Shown here: one piece after another, positions 8,653 to 18,334 of the stretch | Layout: each line of letters opens with the position of its first letter | Numbering within the stretch: position 1 is the first letter of the stretch | Origin: Bradyrhizobium nanningense | Lineage (GTDB): Bacteria > Pseudomonadota > Alphaproteobacteria > Rhizobiales > Xanthobacteraceae | Assembly (NCBI RefSeq): GCF_004114535.1 | Contig: NZ_LBJC01000002.1 | Coordinates: forward strand, 62,001-126,000 | Length of the DNA: 64,000 bases | Reading direction: 5' to 3' | Notes under the pieces: model-generated | The model's input: the letters and a program-made list of their open reading frames with translations, nothing else | Database searches by the model: none | What the model was told of the DNA's origin: nothing | Translations under genes and position numbers: made by a program

Positions 8653-11325
8653 ATGTATAGTATCAGCAGACTTAAACTTTCAGCCCCTCAGTTGACCTTG
8701 GGCAGCATAACGCTAGCCGCGGTCACACTGACTTGCTTGTACTTTCACGCGCATTTCGCCGCCACGGCGTTCGCCTATTTGTTAGTAGTATTACTATTTT
8801 CGTTGATGGGCAGCTTCATCGCGTCATCCGCGCTTTGCATCGTGGCAATCGCTGCTCTCGCTTACTACTTTGCCCCGCCGGCGTTCAGTCTGCGAATCGA
8901 TGATCCCCGCGATGTTTCTGTGGTTGTTGCATTCTTTATTGTCTCGATTGTGGGAACGCACCTGATTGGAAAACTCCGCCAGGAACGAGAGGCTGCGCGC
9001 GTGGCTGCGGCCAAGCTTCAGCGAAGTGCGACGGATTTGGAGGATCGTGAAAAACGGTGGCGCGCAATCTTCGAGCACAATCCGGCCATGTACTTCATGG
9101 TCGATGAAGCCGGCATTGTCCTCAACGTCAATACGTTCGGCGCGACACAACTGGGATACGCTTGTGCAGAACTGATCGACCAATCAGTGCTCGGCATATT
9201 TCTTGAGGAGGATCGTGCATTTGTCCGTAAATGCATTCGGGCGTGTTTTGAGGATGTTGGACAATCCCGCACTTGGGACGTCCGGAAAGTGAGGAAGGAC
9301 GGCTCTGTTTTGTGGGTACGTGAACACGCCAAGGCCATGCTTTGGGCCGACGAGCGCCCCGTCGCCCTAATAGCCTGCGAAGATATCACGCAGCGCAAGC
9401 AGACCGAGCTTGCACTGCAGCGGAGCGAAGCGCATTTGGCTCAGGCGCAGGAGCTGAGTCATACAGGCAGCTTCAGCTGGAACCCCACTACGGGCGAGGC
9501 CTTCTGGTCCAAAGAAACATTTCGGATTTTCCAATTAGACCCTCAGACAGTGCCGCCGGGGCCGCAGCTCGTCGTTGAGCGCACTCATCCAGATGATAGG
9601 GCTTCGGTTAGAGAAATTATCGATCGCGCGATGCGAGACCCGAGCGATTTCGAGCACGAGTACCGGCTTCTGCTACCGGACGGCTCGGTAAAGCACATTC
9701 ATGCGCAGGCACGAGCCACGAGGACAGCCTCTGGTGACATCGAGTTTGTTGGGGCAGCCACGGATATTACGGCGGCGAGGCGAGCAGAGCAGCAGCTGCG
9801 CCGCAGCGAGGCCTATCTGGCCGAGGCCCAGCATCTCACTCACACAGGCAGCTGGTCCTGGGACGTCTACGGTCTAGATTTCGTGTATCGCTCCGCCGAG
9901 GTCGATCGTCTGTTTGGCTTTAGCCCGCAAGAGCCGGTATCGATCGAGACCATTCGATCGCGCATCCATCCGGACGACTTGCCGCGGCTACAGGAGGTGC
10001 AGCGGCAGGCGATTGAACACGTGGAAGAACGGTTCGAGTATGATTTTCGTATTCTTCTGCCAGATGGCGGGATGAGGCGCATACACTCCGTTGCACACGT
10101 TGTCCTCGGCAGCGATGGTAATGTCAGCGAGCTGATCGGAACACATATGGATGTCACCGAGCAGCACGCAGCTAGGGAACGCCTGGAAAACACCCTTGTC
10201 GCGCTGCGCGAAAGCGAGCAGCGCTTTCGCGACTACGCCGAGACAGCTTCCGACTGGCTCTGGGAGACCGGGCCAGATCATCGGGTCACTCACTTGTCCG
10301 AGCACACCAGCGCTGCGGGAATTTTGGCGACAGGAGTGATGGGCCTGCTTCGCTGGGACATTGCGTGCGACATGGAAGAAGAACCCGAGAAGTGGCATCA
10401 GCATCGGGCGACGTTGCAGGCGCATCTGCCGTTTCGGGATCTCATCTACCGTACCGTGAATCGGACGGGATCTCCGATCTATGTCCGCACGAGTGGAAAG
10501 CCATTCTTCGACGGAAACGGAACTTTTCTGGGCTATCGTGGCGTCAGCACTGACATAACGGCTCTCATTCGCGCTGATCAGGCCGAACAAGAGCTGCGAA
10601 AGGCACAAGCGGAGCTTGCACATGTGACGCGTGTAACGACGCTAGGAGAACTGACGACTTCCATCGCTCACGAGATAAACCAACCACTCGCCGCTATTCT
10701 CAACAACGCCGATGCGTGCCTCGGCTGGATGGCTCGGGAAACTCCTGATCTTGCCGCCGCGCGCTCTTCGGTGGAATGGATCATCGAGGACGCAATCCGG
10801 GCAAGCGAGGTGATCCGCAGTATTCGCGCGCTCGCGAAGAAGGGCGAGATTGAGATGGTGCCACTCGACATTAATGAGGTCGTTAGGGACGTCATTGCGC
10901 TGGTAACACGAGAGCTGGTGAGCCACCGAGTGACGTTGCGAACCGAGTTGGCGGCCGCGCTGCCTAGGATTCTCGGTGACCGAATTCAGCTACAACAGGT
11001 GATCATCAATCTGGTAATGAACGGAATCGAGGCGATGGACGCAGTTACGGACCGGCCGCGCGAACTTCTGATTCAATCATCCAAGGACGATCTGGGGCAC
11101 GTGCAGCTTGCCGTCGCCGATTGCGGCGTCGGGATCGCCGAGAAGGACGCTGACCACGTCTTGGATCCCTTCTTCACCACGAAGTCGAGTGGCCTTGGAA
11201 TGGGCCTTTCGATCTGCCGTTCTATCGTGGAAGCTCATGGAGGACGGCTATCGCTTCTCCAGAAAAATGAACCGGGCGCGACCTTCCAGTTTGTCCTGCC
11301 CGTGCACAAGGAGGCCCTCCAGTGA
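8653..11325 (+). CDS. nodV: Sensor histidine kinase NodV
   Basis: An 890-aa multi-PAS sensor kinase matching the size and layout of Bradyrhizobium NodV, which senses host (iso)flavonoids and phosphorylates NodW to turn on nod genes in parallel with NodD. Four N-terminal hydrophobic segments (about residues 10-115) resemble the KdpD-type membrane domain. Four PAS/PAC units follow (about 130-250, 265-380, 385-505, 520-640), each linked by RSEAxLAxAQxLxHTGS-like joints. The phosphoacceptor is in [14 protein letters not shown], and the ATPase domain shows [16 protein letters not shown] and [18 protein letters not shown]. Its TGA overlaps the GTG start of nodW, so the two are translationally coupled. 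Confidence 0.88.
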   Translation: MYSISRLKLSAPQLTLGSITLAAVTLTCLYFHAHFAATAFAYLLVVLLFSLMGSFIASSALCIVAIAALAYYFAPPAFSLRIDDPRDVSVVVAFFIVSIVGTHLIGKLRQEREAARVAAAKLQRSATDLEDREKRWRAIFEHNPAMYFMVDEAGIVLNVNTFGATQLGYACAELIDQSVLGIFLEEDRAFVRKCIRACFEDVGQSRTWDVRKVRKDGSVLWVREHAKAMLWADERPVALIACEDITQRKQTELALQRSEAHLAQAQELSHTGSFSWNPTTGEAFWSKETFRIFQLDPQTVPPGPQLVVERTHPDDRASVREIIDRAMRDPSDFEHEYRLLLPDGSVKHIHAQARATRTASGDIEFVGAATDITAARRAEQQLRRSEAYLAEAQHLTHTGSWSWDVYGLDFVYRSAEVDRLFGFSPQEPVSIETIRSRIHPDDLPRLQEVQRQAIEHVEERFEYDFRILLPDGGMRRIHSVAHVVLGSDGNVSELIGTHMDVTEQHAARERLENTLVALRESEQRFRDYAETASDWLWETGPDHRVTHLSEHTSAAGILATGVMGLLRWDIACDMEEEPEKWHQHRATLQAHLPFRDLIYRTVNRTGSPIYVRTSGKPFFDGNGTFLGYRGVSTDITALIRADQAEQELRKAQAELAHVTRVTTLGELTTSIAHEINQPLAAILNNADACLGWMARETPDLAAARSSVEWIIEDAIRASEVIRSIRALAKKGEIEMVPLDINEVVRDVIALVTRELVSHRVTLRTELAAALPRILGDRIQLQQVIINLVMNGIEAMDAVTDRPRELLIQSSKDDLGHVQLAVADCGVGIAEKDADHVLDPFFTTKSSGLGMGLSICRSIVEAHGGRLSLLQKNEPGATFQFVLPVHKEALQ

Positions 11326-12005
11326 CAGGACGATTTGACTCGCCAGGTGAGGGTAGCAGTGCCGAGGCCTCGACGAAAGCGATGGTCTTTGTCGTTGAGG
11401 ATGACATCTCCGTGCGCCGCTCGCTTACGAACCTTTTTCAACAGGTAGGGTTGGAGGTCGTTGCGTTTGGATCGGCCCGTGAAATGCTGCAGAGCACAAT
11501 TCCGGACGTCACAAGCTGTCTAGTTCTTGATGTCCGGCTGCCAGGCTTGAGCGGCCTTGACTACCAGACCGAGCTGGCCAGGTTGAACATACACATCCCG
11601 ATCATTTTCATCACCGGCCATGGCGATATTCCCATGACCGTCAAGGCCATGAAGGGAGGTGCGGTCGATTTTCTCAGCAAGCCGTTCCGCGATCAGGAAC
11701 TGCTTGATGCCGTGGTTGCGGCGACCGAACGAGATCGCAAAAGACGGGAAGCTCAGCGAACGGTGGCGAACCTGCAGTCTCTATTTGAGACCTTAAGCCC
11801 GCGCGAGCAGGGAGTGATGAAACTGGTCGCGGCCGGCCTGATGAATAAGCAGGTAGCCGCCGAACTTGGGCTCGCCGAGATTACGGTGAAGATCTACCGG
11901 GGTCGCGTAATGAAAAAGATGCGTGCCCGGTCGCTGGCCGACCTGATCAGAATAAGCGAGACGCTGGGAATTCGCGTCAATCGTTCCGAACAAACGCAAG
12001 TATGA
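11322..12005 (+). CDS. nodW: Response regulator NodW (FixJ/NarL type)
   Basis: A 227-aa DNA-binding response regulator, partner of NodV. The receiver carries the acidic pair VVEDD, the phosphoacceptor aspartate in LVLDVRLPG at residue 70 (the same number reported for Bradyrhizobium NodW), T/S in FITGHGD and the conserved lysine in LSKPF. The C-terminus is a LuxR-type HTH ([20 protein letters not shown]). It starts at a GTG inside the nodV stop (GTGA overlap). Phosphorylated NodW activates nod gene transcription in soybean-type bradyrhizobia. FixJ and NwsB are close relatives, but the length and the NodV-type neighbour favour NodW. Confidence 0.88.
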   Translation: MTGRFDSPGEGSSAEASTKAMVFVVEDDISVRRSLTNLFQQVGLEVVAFGSAREMLQSTIPDVTSCLVLDVRLPGLSGLDYQTELARLNIHIPIIFITGHGDIPMTVKAMKGGAVDFLSKPFRDQELLDAVVAATERDRKRREAQRTVANLQSLFETLSPREQGVMKLVAAGLMNKQVAAELGLAEITVKIYRGRVMKKMRARSLADLIRISETLGIRVNRSEQTQV

Positions 12006-12028
12006 TTTTACAATTCCATCACTTAAGC

Positions 12029-12048
12029 CCACTTTTCGCCGAAAGTGG
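12029..12048 (+). terminator. Hairpin after nodW
   Basis: CCACTTT-TCGCCG-AAAGTGG forms a 7-bp stem with a 6-base loop 24 bases after the nodW stop. There is no strong U-run after it, so it may be a weak terminator or an RNA-stabilising stem between nodW and the next receiver gene. Confidence 0.4.
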
Positions 12049-12091
12049 CTAGCGCTTTGGCTGCCGCTGTACTGCGTCGGGAGGGCTCATC

Positions 12092-12478
12092 TTGTCCACG
12101 CCTTTGATTTCCGTCGTTGACGACGACGTCTCCGTCCGTGCGTCGACAGAAAACCTTTTGAAATCGCGTGGCTACGTCGTGCGGATATTTGCGTCGGCCG
12201 AGGCACTCCTGCGGTCGCCGTACTTGAATGAGACATCCTGTGTCATTACCGATGTGCAGATGTCAACTATGAGCGGGCTGGAGCTGCTGGCAGAGATGCG
12301 GACGCGTGGTTACGACACACCTTTCATTTTCATTACAGCTTTCCCCAACGAGCGCGCGCGCGCGTCAGCCCTGGAGGCCGGGGCGATTGGCTTCCTCGCC
12401 AAGCCATTTGGCAGGCAAGAGCTACTCAAGTGCCTCGACATCGCATTGACGGCATATGGCGAGCGAGGTGACATCTGA
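12092..12478 (+). CDS. Single-domain response regulator (stand-alone receiver)
   Basis: A 128-aa receiver domain with no output domain. Visible key residues: acidic pair in SVVDDDVSVRAS, phosphoacceptor aspartate in CVITDVQMSTMSG, threonine in IFITAF and lysine in LAKPFG. The start is a TTG at 12092 behind a GGGAGG ribosome site; no better start exists in frame. The receiver resembles that of FixJ/NodW-type regulators, so it may be phosphorylated by NodV and act as a phosphate sink or competitor for NodW. That role is inference. The hairpin between nodW and this gene could set a lower expression level. Confidence 0.8.
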   Translation: MSTPLISVVDDDVSVRASTENLLKSRGYVVRIFASAEALLRSPYLNETSCVITDVQMSTMSGLELLAEMRTRGYDTPFIFITAFPNERARASALEAGAIGFLAKPFGRQELLKCLDIALTAYGERGDI

Positions 12479-13249
12479 TTCGATCAATCTGCGAGTTCTT
12501 GTCCGATCTAAATGCTCGTCGGAACGACGATCACGCACTGAGCAACGTCTTCTCAGTCGGAACCACGACTTGCCCGCCCACGCTTTACCGACTATGGGCG
12601 CGGCTGCAGAACAACACCCCCGCGAGAGACGGAGGGCACGCCGGCTTGATTTATTCCAGGTCGGCGCTCAAAGTAATGCTGACCCGGAGCCATCGACGCC
12701 CCTCAGCACTTCTTAACTCCATCTGGAGCAGAGCTGTCCCCGAGAGCGCTCGGCAAGCACGAAATTGGTTGTGCTGAGCCCGACTGCGGTGACGATGAAA
12801 TGGAGCTTCGCCCAGGACGCCGTTCGTCTTGGTCACCGCTTTTCTGGTGAAAGAGCTCTGCACGATGCTCGTGCTCACGGCGTCGTTATGTCCGTTGACG
12901 CATACCCGCCGTCTTGTCGATCCGGCGCCGCTTCGCTGTGCATTTCCTTGCCCAACGACTCACGGCAAGCGCCCACGCCGTTACTATTTCGTAGGCCATC
13001 TGTAGAGACTTCTGGTCTCCGAGCCGTCCAACGTGCTCCGCGCAAACGCCCGGCCTCGGCGGCCGGGCGCACTTTGGTGGCACCCCAAGCGAGCATTGTC
13101 GCAATTGCCTCGCGCGGTGAGCCCCTACTTCCAATACTCAAACAATTAGCAACCGCTAAACGAAGGAGCACTGGGGCAGTATTCTGAGCCAACTCAGAGG
13201 AACTCTCGGCCGAAACGGCGATAAACACAGAGGAGCCCGGAGCAGGCTA
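12479..13249. other. Gene-free stretch before the IS630 element
   Basis: Overlapping short ORFs on both strands lack ribosome sites and any recognisable family. I see no RNA gene, clear terminator or promoter. It is typical island spacer DNA. Confidence 0.35.
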
Positions 13250-14457
13250 GTGTCCTGAGTCACAAGTTCGCAATCGTAGATTCGCAGTAGATTCGCGTCG
13301 CCGTGCCAAGGTTGGAGGCTGCAGCAGCGACGGAGGATCTGATGGCGGTCCAGCAACTTGCGCCCCTGACATTGAGCGATGAAGAGCGTGCCGAACTGAA
13401 GTCGCTGACGATGCGGCGGAAGACGGCGCAGGCGCTGGCTCTGAGAGCCCGGATCGTGCTGACCTGCGCGGAAGGCGGTCAGAACAAGGAAGTGGCGGCC
13501 AAGCTGGGCCTGGACCGATCGACGGTAGGCAAGTGGCGGCGGCGTTTTGTGGAGCGGCGCGTGGATGGGCTGCATGACGAGCCGCGCTCCGGGGCGCCAC
13601 GTACGGTTGACGATGCCCGCATCGAAGCCGTGATCGTGAGGACGTTGGAGAGTTGCCCCGAGAACGCCACCCATTGGAGTTCCCGCGACATGGCGAAGGC
13701 CAGCGGCCTGTCGGTGTCGACGGTGCAACGCATCTGGCGGGCCTAGGGGCTCCAGCCGCACCGGATCGAGACGTTCAAGCTCTCGACCGATCCAAACTTC
13801 GTGGCCAAAGTGCGTGACGTTGTGGGCCTCTACGTCTCGCCACCGGAGCACGCCATCGTTCTATGTGTGGATGAGAAGTCCCAAATCCAGGCGCTGGACC
13901 GCAGTCAGCCGATGCTGCCGATGCGTCCCGGCCAGCCGGCCCGAAGAAGCCATGACTACACGAGGCACGGCACCACATCGCTGTTCGCCGCCCTCGACAT
14001 TGCTAGCGGACGGGTCATCGGCAAGTGCTATGGACGCCACCGTGCTGCTGAGTTCCGCAAGTTCCTCGACGAGATCGAGGCTGCCGTGCCGCGTGAACTC
14101 GACGTCCATCTCGTCATGGACAATTACGCCACGCACAAGACCCCCTTGATCCGAAAATGGCTGGCTAAACGGCCGCGTTGGCACGTGCACCTGACCCCGA
14201 CCAGTTCGTCATGGCTCAACCAGGTCGAGCGCTTCTTCGCGCTCCTCACCGATAAGAAGATCAGGCGCGGCATCTATCGCAGCGTCGCCGCTCTCAGGGC
14301 TGACATCACTTCGTTCATCGACCGACACAACGCCGATCCAAAACCGTTCCGATGGACTAAGTCCGCCGATGGCATCCTTGCTTCCATCGAACGCTTCTGC
14401 CGATACAATGCCCCGGCAAAACACGACCCGATGTCGCGAACTTCTGGTTCAGGACAC
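13250..14457 (+). mobile_element. IS630-family insertion sequence (about 1.2 kb)
   Basis: Both ends carry inverted repeats beginning GTGTCCTGA; about 19 of the first 23 bases match between ends (left GTGTCCTGAGTCACAAG, right GTGTCCTGAACCAGAAG, both continuing TTCGC). The element is flanked on each side by TA (13248-13249 and 14458-14459), the target duplication typical of the IS630/Tc1/mariner group. The single transposase gene between the ends is broken by an amber codon, so this copy is probably inactive by itself but could be moved by an intact relative. Confidence 0.9.
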
Positions 14458-14460
14458 TAG
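13303..14460 (+). pseudogene. IS630-family transposase, interrupted by one in-frame stop
   Basis: The two ORFs 13303-13746 and 13801-14460 lie in the same frame, separated only by the TAG at 13744-13746. The sequence read through it ([20 protein letters not shown]) is normal IS630 transposase linker. The N-terminal half has the helix-turn-helix (KEVAAKLGLDRSTVGKWRRR). The C-terminal half has the DDE parts: [24 protein letters not shown] and [13 protein letters not shown]. Thus one nonsense change is the only visible lesion. The normal stop codon TAG is completed by the flanking TA target duplicate. Splitting into a DNA-binding and a catalytic product is possible but not the family's usual arrangement. 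Confidence 0.88.
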
Positions 14461-14500
14461 TTGGTCTACTCCATCGGGCCAAATCACCGGTGAACCATGG

Positions 14501-15346
14501 TCACATAAAATCATCCTTATAGTCGTATGTTGAGCGGCTCGCTGGGATCTCGGTATCACGACCTTCACTGTCGTCATCTTTGGACAGATACAGCGCAGCA
14601 GTGCCTTTTCGCTGCCATTTGCCGTCGCTATTCCTTACCCACTTGTCTGACTTCTCTGGGTCGAGAACCATGTTGTCTGCGTCAACCTCGACGAATCCCA
14701 TCTTTGCCGCACGGGCTCTTGCTTCCGAATTAGCCGGACGTAAATTGAGCAGCGGCGGCTGTCTGCCGGGTAGTCGAAGCTGGTGCTCGAGTAGGATATC
14801 ACCAGCGTTCTCGACAAGCGGATGAACGACTTGAAGATCCACAGTAGAGGTAGTCCCGTCGCGTCCAGGAAATAGCTTCTTCCACCTTTTGACGTCGAAC
14901 TCGGTCATGCTGTCGCCGCCTTCCGTTCTTAGAAGTCCGACACTCTTGTTGCCCAATTGATAGCTGAAGTATCGCGCATCCTCGGAATCTCGGGTTCTCC
15001 CGTAGTCTTTGGCAACTTCTGCAGTTCGCCTTGCCTTGTCGGACACGAAGTCGGAGTACTCTTGAGGGTTGTTGGCGATTTTCATGATTTCGTCACCATG
15101 ATAGGCCGCCGCGGCTTCTCGGAATGACTGACGATTCAACTCTTTTATGGGAGGGCTTGAAACGAGCGAATACGGTCTTGTTGCCGAAGATGAACTGCCA
15201 CTGGAACGAGATTCAGCTAAGCTCATATTTGCGAACGCATCCGAAAAGATGTCTGCGTCCATTTGCTCATCAGTTCCGACAAAGTCAGAGGATTGGAAGT
15301 AGGACGAGCTATTGATCCGATTATGGTGCTCCCGTCGGACATACAT
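14501..15346 (-). CDS. nopP: Type III secreted effector, NopP-like
   Basis: A 281-aa, serine-rich, hydrophilic protein with no membrane segment or Sec signal. The N-terminus (MYVRREHHNRINSSSYF...) is rich in Ser/Asn as in type III secretion signals. Length and the C-terminal part (LNLRPANSEARARAAKMGFVEV... followed by LDPEKSDKW) match my recollection of rhizobial NopP/y4yP, the effector recognised in Rj2 soybean; this needs a search to confirm. The strongest independent support is a tts box on the same strand about 37 bases upstream of the ATG, the binding site of the T3SS activator TtsI. No other T3SS gene is in the window. An IS630 copy sits just downstream. Confidence 0.68.
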   Translation of the reverse strand: MYVRREHHNRINSSSYFQSSDFVGTDEQMDADIFSDAFANMSLAESRSSGSSSSATRPYSLVSSPPIKELNRQSFREAAAAYHGDEIMKIANNPQEYSDFVSDKARRTAEVAKDYGRTRDSEDARYFSYQLGNKSVGLLRTEGGDSMTEFDVKRWKKLFPGRDGTTSTVDLQVVHPLVENAGDILLEHQLRLPGRQPPLLNLRPANSEARARAAKMGFVEVDADNMVLDPEKSDKWVRNSDGKWQRKGTAALYLSKDDDSEGRDTEIPASRSTYDYKDDFM

Positions 15347-15382
15347 TTCCGCATCTAGTTTAGGCTTGTTAGGCCCAGCGGC

Positions 15383-15415
15383 GCTGATAGGGAGCCTGAC
15401 TTACGAAAACCTGAC
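15383..15415 (-). promoter_or_regulatory. tts box (TtsI binding site) of the nopP-like gene
   Basis: The minus strand begins GTCAGGTTTTCGTAAG and ends CCCTATCAGC, matching the rhizobial tts-box layout (GTCAG, TTxTCG, AG and a distal CAGC). It sits immediately upstream of the effector gene in the correct orientation. TtsI is itself induced through NodD or NodVW by host flavonoids, which fits the nodVW genes nearby. Confidence 0.75.
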
Positions 15416-15424
15416 GTGGCCCCC

Positions 15425-15995
15425 TCAAGTTGGCTTGTCATACGGCTTCCTTTTGAACGACATGGCGGCACACTCGTGCCATTGGCATTCATCAGGTTTG
15501 ATCAGAGGCCACGAACACCTCCGAGGAAGCTCCTCTATTGGGAATTGGACGCTGATTGACCTGCTGACGCCAACCGGATTGTACTCTTTTAAAAGTTCCG
15601 CCCCGCCGCTTAATATTCGGGTTTTCTTTTCAACGTCAGGAGCACGCGGACCGCCCCCATAGATTGGCCGATTTCCAGACTGACCAACGATATCGCCTGC
15701 GCCAGAAAGGTCGTCTAGTTGACTCGTGGAAGCGCGACCCGCGCGTTCGGCGTCAGCGCTCATTTATCCAAATCCGCATTTTGCCTTCGTCGCGGTTACC
15801 CCAGCCGAACCACGGGACGAATGTCAGCCGCTGCGGTTCTAGCTGTCCAGGCACTTTGTTGCAGTGATAAAGCGCCGCTTCTTCAGAATGCGTGTGTTGC
15901 AACCGCGCCCGCGCCCCGGATAGTGGCCAATAGTACTCGCCTGCCGCATATACAGCCAGGGGCGCTGCGTCCTTCCGGTGTGGCGCCCCCTGCAC
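15425..15995 (-). pseudogene. Two overlapping unrecognised ORFs, probable relic
   Basis: An 80-codon ORF (15753-15995, ending ...GWGNRDEGKMRIWINER) overlaps by 11 bases the start of a 112-codon ORF (15425-15763, MSADAERAGRASTSQLDD...). Composition looks protein-like but neither matches a family I know. Both lie on the effector's strand just upstream of its tts box, so they could be remains of another effector or of a mobile gene. No promoter is visible. From 15996 to 16507 I see nothing that looks like a gene. Confidence 0.25.
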
Positions 15996-16507
15996 TTGGT
16001 TTTGGGCCCTCGACCTTGCGCGGGAATGTCAGGTATCCAACAATCGATCTGATGACACCTATCAGGTCGGAGGGCCGCGGTGGAACGTTTGGTTCAAGCG
16101 GATTGCGTGAACGGCTGCCACGCGCGATCGAAGGGGCAAACTGGACTGCTAATCCTAAGCAATCGTCCCGGGGCCGAAGTGCATGCTCGACGTGCCCGAC
16201 ATCGCGCGGATGCTGGCAATCGGGAAAAGTAAGTTGTCGCGCATGTGCGCTGCCAGTGAATAAGCTGCGACGGAGCGGCCCGAAGCTGTTGTGCACCGAC
16301 TTGTTCGTCGCCATCGGCGAGGTGGGAGGATGAGTTAGAGAGTATCTTTTGTGAACCGAGCTTCAGGCAGATTTGGCCAGATAGCGGGCTGGGTAACCGA
16401 GAACCGACTTGGATCTTCCAATTGTCCGTAATTCCCACTTATTATCGACCGATCCGCTCAACGACAGGAAGATAACGCTCGCTCCCAGTAGCGCTAGTAC
16501 TGTAGCC

Positions 16508-18334
16508 TCATTCCACAGTCACCGATTTTGCTAGATTACGCGGCTGATCCACGTCCGCGCCCCTTACGACGGCGGTATGGTAAGCCAAGAGCTGAACCGG
16601 AATGGCATAGAGCATCGGCGTAAAGCTTGCGACCATCTCAGGCAGCACAATGGTCATGAGCGTGTCCACCGTCGCTTCCAGAGCACCCTTCGAATCGGTG
16701 ATCAGGATGATCTTGCCACCCCGAGCCGCAACTTCTTGCATATTCGAGACGGTCTTCTCGAACACATCGTCATAAGGCGCGATCACCACCACAGGCACGG
16801 CCTCATCGATCAGTGCGATCGGTCCGTGCTTGAGCTCGCCGGCGGCATAACCTTCTGAATGGATATAGGCAATTTCCTTCAGCTTGAGTGCGCCCTCCAA
16901 CGCCAGGGGAGCAGATGTGCCACGACCGAGATAGAGCACGTCCCTTGAATCGGCGATATAACGCGCGAGTTTCTCGATCTGCGGCTCGATCAACAGCGCC
17001 GCAGCAATCAACCGCGGCACTTCGATAAGCTCACGCACGAGCCTTGTTTCATCGATCTCGGACAGCTTACCGCGCTGTTTGCCTGCTGCGACGGCAAGCG
17101 CCGCCAATACCATCAGCTGGCAGATGAATGCCTTGGTGGAAGCGACGCCGATTTCCGGCCCCGCCAGCGTCGGCAGAACGGATTCGCTCTCGCGCGCAAT
17201 CGTCGACGTCGCGACGTTGACCACAGATATCGTGTGCACGCCCTGGTCCTTGGCGTATCGCAACGCAGCTAGCGTGTCAGCGGTTTCGCCCGACTGCGAG
17301 ATGACAATCGCGAGATCGCCACGGCGCAAAGGCGCGCCCCTGTAGCGGAACTCGGACGCTACATCGATCTCGACAGGCAAGCGCGCCAGCCGCTCGAACC
17401 AGTATTTGGCGATGTGCCCGGCATAGCTTGCAGTGCCGCACGCGGTAATAGAGATGCGCTGAATGGATTTAAAGTCGAACGGCAATGTGACCGGCAGGGC
17501 GACTCGCTTGGCCGCCATGTCGACATAATGCGCCAATGTCTTGCCGGCTACTGTCGGCTGCTCGTGGATTTCCTTGGCCATGAAGTGGCGATAATTCGCT
17601 TTGTCCACAAGGAGTGACGATACGCCAGACTTTGATGTTTCCCGCTGGACGACAAATCCGTCGGCGCTATAAATCACGCACATCGTGCGCGTAAGCACGG
17701 CCCAATCGCCGTCTTCGAGATAGGTGATGGTGTCGGTCAAAGGCGCGAGCGCGATGGCGTCCGATCCTAGATACAGTTCGCCATCACCATGTCCGATCGC
17801 AAGGGGCGACCCCTTACGCGCACCGATCAAAAGATCATCGTGGGCTTTGAAAAGGAACGCGAGCGCGAAGGCACCGCGCAGCCGTGGCAGCGACGCTTGT
17901 ACCGCATCCTGCGGCGAGTAGCCCCTCTTGAGATAAGAGTCGACGAGATGCGCCACCACCTCCGTGTCTGTCTCTGAGTGAAAATGGGCTCCATTCCGCT
18001 CCAGTTCGGCTCGCAGCTCGCGAAAATTCTCGATGATGCCGTTATGAACGACCGCGACATTTTCCGTCGCATGCGGGTGAGCATTGCTCTCGGTCGGTTT
18101 TCCATGAGTCGCCCAGCGGGTATGACCGATGCCGGTATGACCCAACGGCGGATAATAGCGCAGCTGCTCCTCAAGGTTTCTCAGCTTACCTTCAGCGCGC
18201 CGGCGCTCGATACGGAGACCTTCGAGAGTCGCGAGGCCTGCGGAGTCATAGCCACGATATTCCAATCGCTTGAGCGATGCGACCAACTGGCCAACGACCG
18301 GACCACGCCCCAAAATGCCAACAATTCCACACAT
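16508..18334 (-). CDS. nodM: Glutamine-fructose-6-phosphate aminotransferase GlmS (probably NodM)
   Basis: Makes glucosamine-6-phosphate, the entry step for UDP-GlcNAc and hence for the chitin backbone of Nod factor. The true start is the Met before CGIVGILG at 18334, because the catalytic Cys must be residue 2; the ATG three codons upstream would block it. The N-terminal Ntn glutaminase shows CGIVG, GHTRWATHG and VVHNGIIEN; two SIS domains follow (ITACGTASYAGH, SQSGETADTL; YLGRGTSAPLALEGALKLKE), ending DQPRNLAKSVTVE. At 608 aa it is full length. Its place between nop and noe genes suggests the symbiotic paralogue NodM. I could not find a nod box upstream, so the paralogue status is inference; enzymatic identity is secure. 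Confidence 0.88.
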   Translation of the reverse strand: MCGIVGILGRGPVVGQLVASLKRLEYRGYDSAGLATLEGLRIERRRAEGKLRNLEEQLRYYPPLGHTGIGHTRWATHGKPTESNAHPHATENVAVVHNGIIENFRELRAELERNGAHFHSETDTEVVAHLVDSYLKRGYSPQDAVQASLPRLRGAFALAFLFKAHDDLLIGARKGSPLAIGHGDGELYLGSDAIALAPLTDTITYLEDGDWAVLTRTMCVIYSADGFVVQRETSKSGVSSLLVDKANYRHFMAKEIHEQPTVAGKTLAHYVDMAAKRVALPVTLPFDFKSIQRISITACGTASYAGHIAKYWFERLARLPVEIDVASEFRYRGAPLRRGDLAIVISQSGETADTLAALRYAKDQGVHTISVVNVATSTIARESESVLPTLAGPEIGVASTKAFICQLMVLAALAVAAGKQRGKLSEIDETRLVRELIEVPRLIAAALLIEPQIEKLARYIADSRDVLYLGRGTSAPLALEGALKLKEIAYIHSEGYAAGELKHGPIALIDEAVPVVVIAPYDDVFEKTVSNMQEVAARGGKIILITDSKGALEATVDTLMTIVLPEMVASFTPMLYAIPVQLLAYHTAVVRGADVDQPRNLAKSVTVE

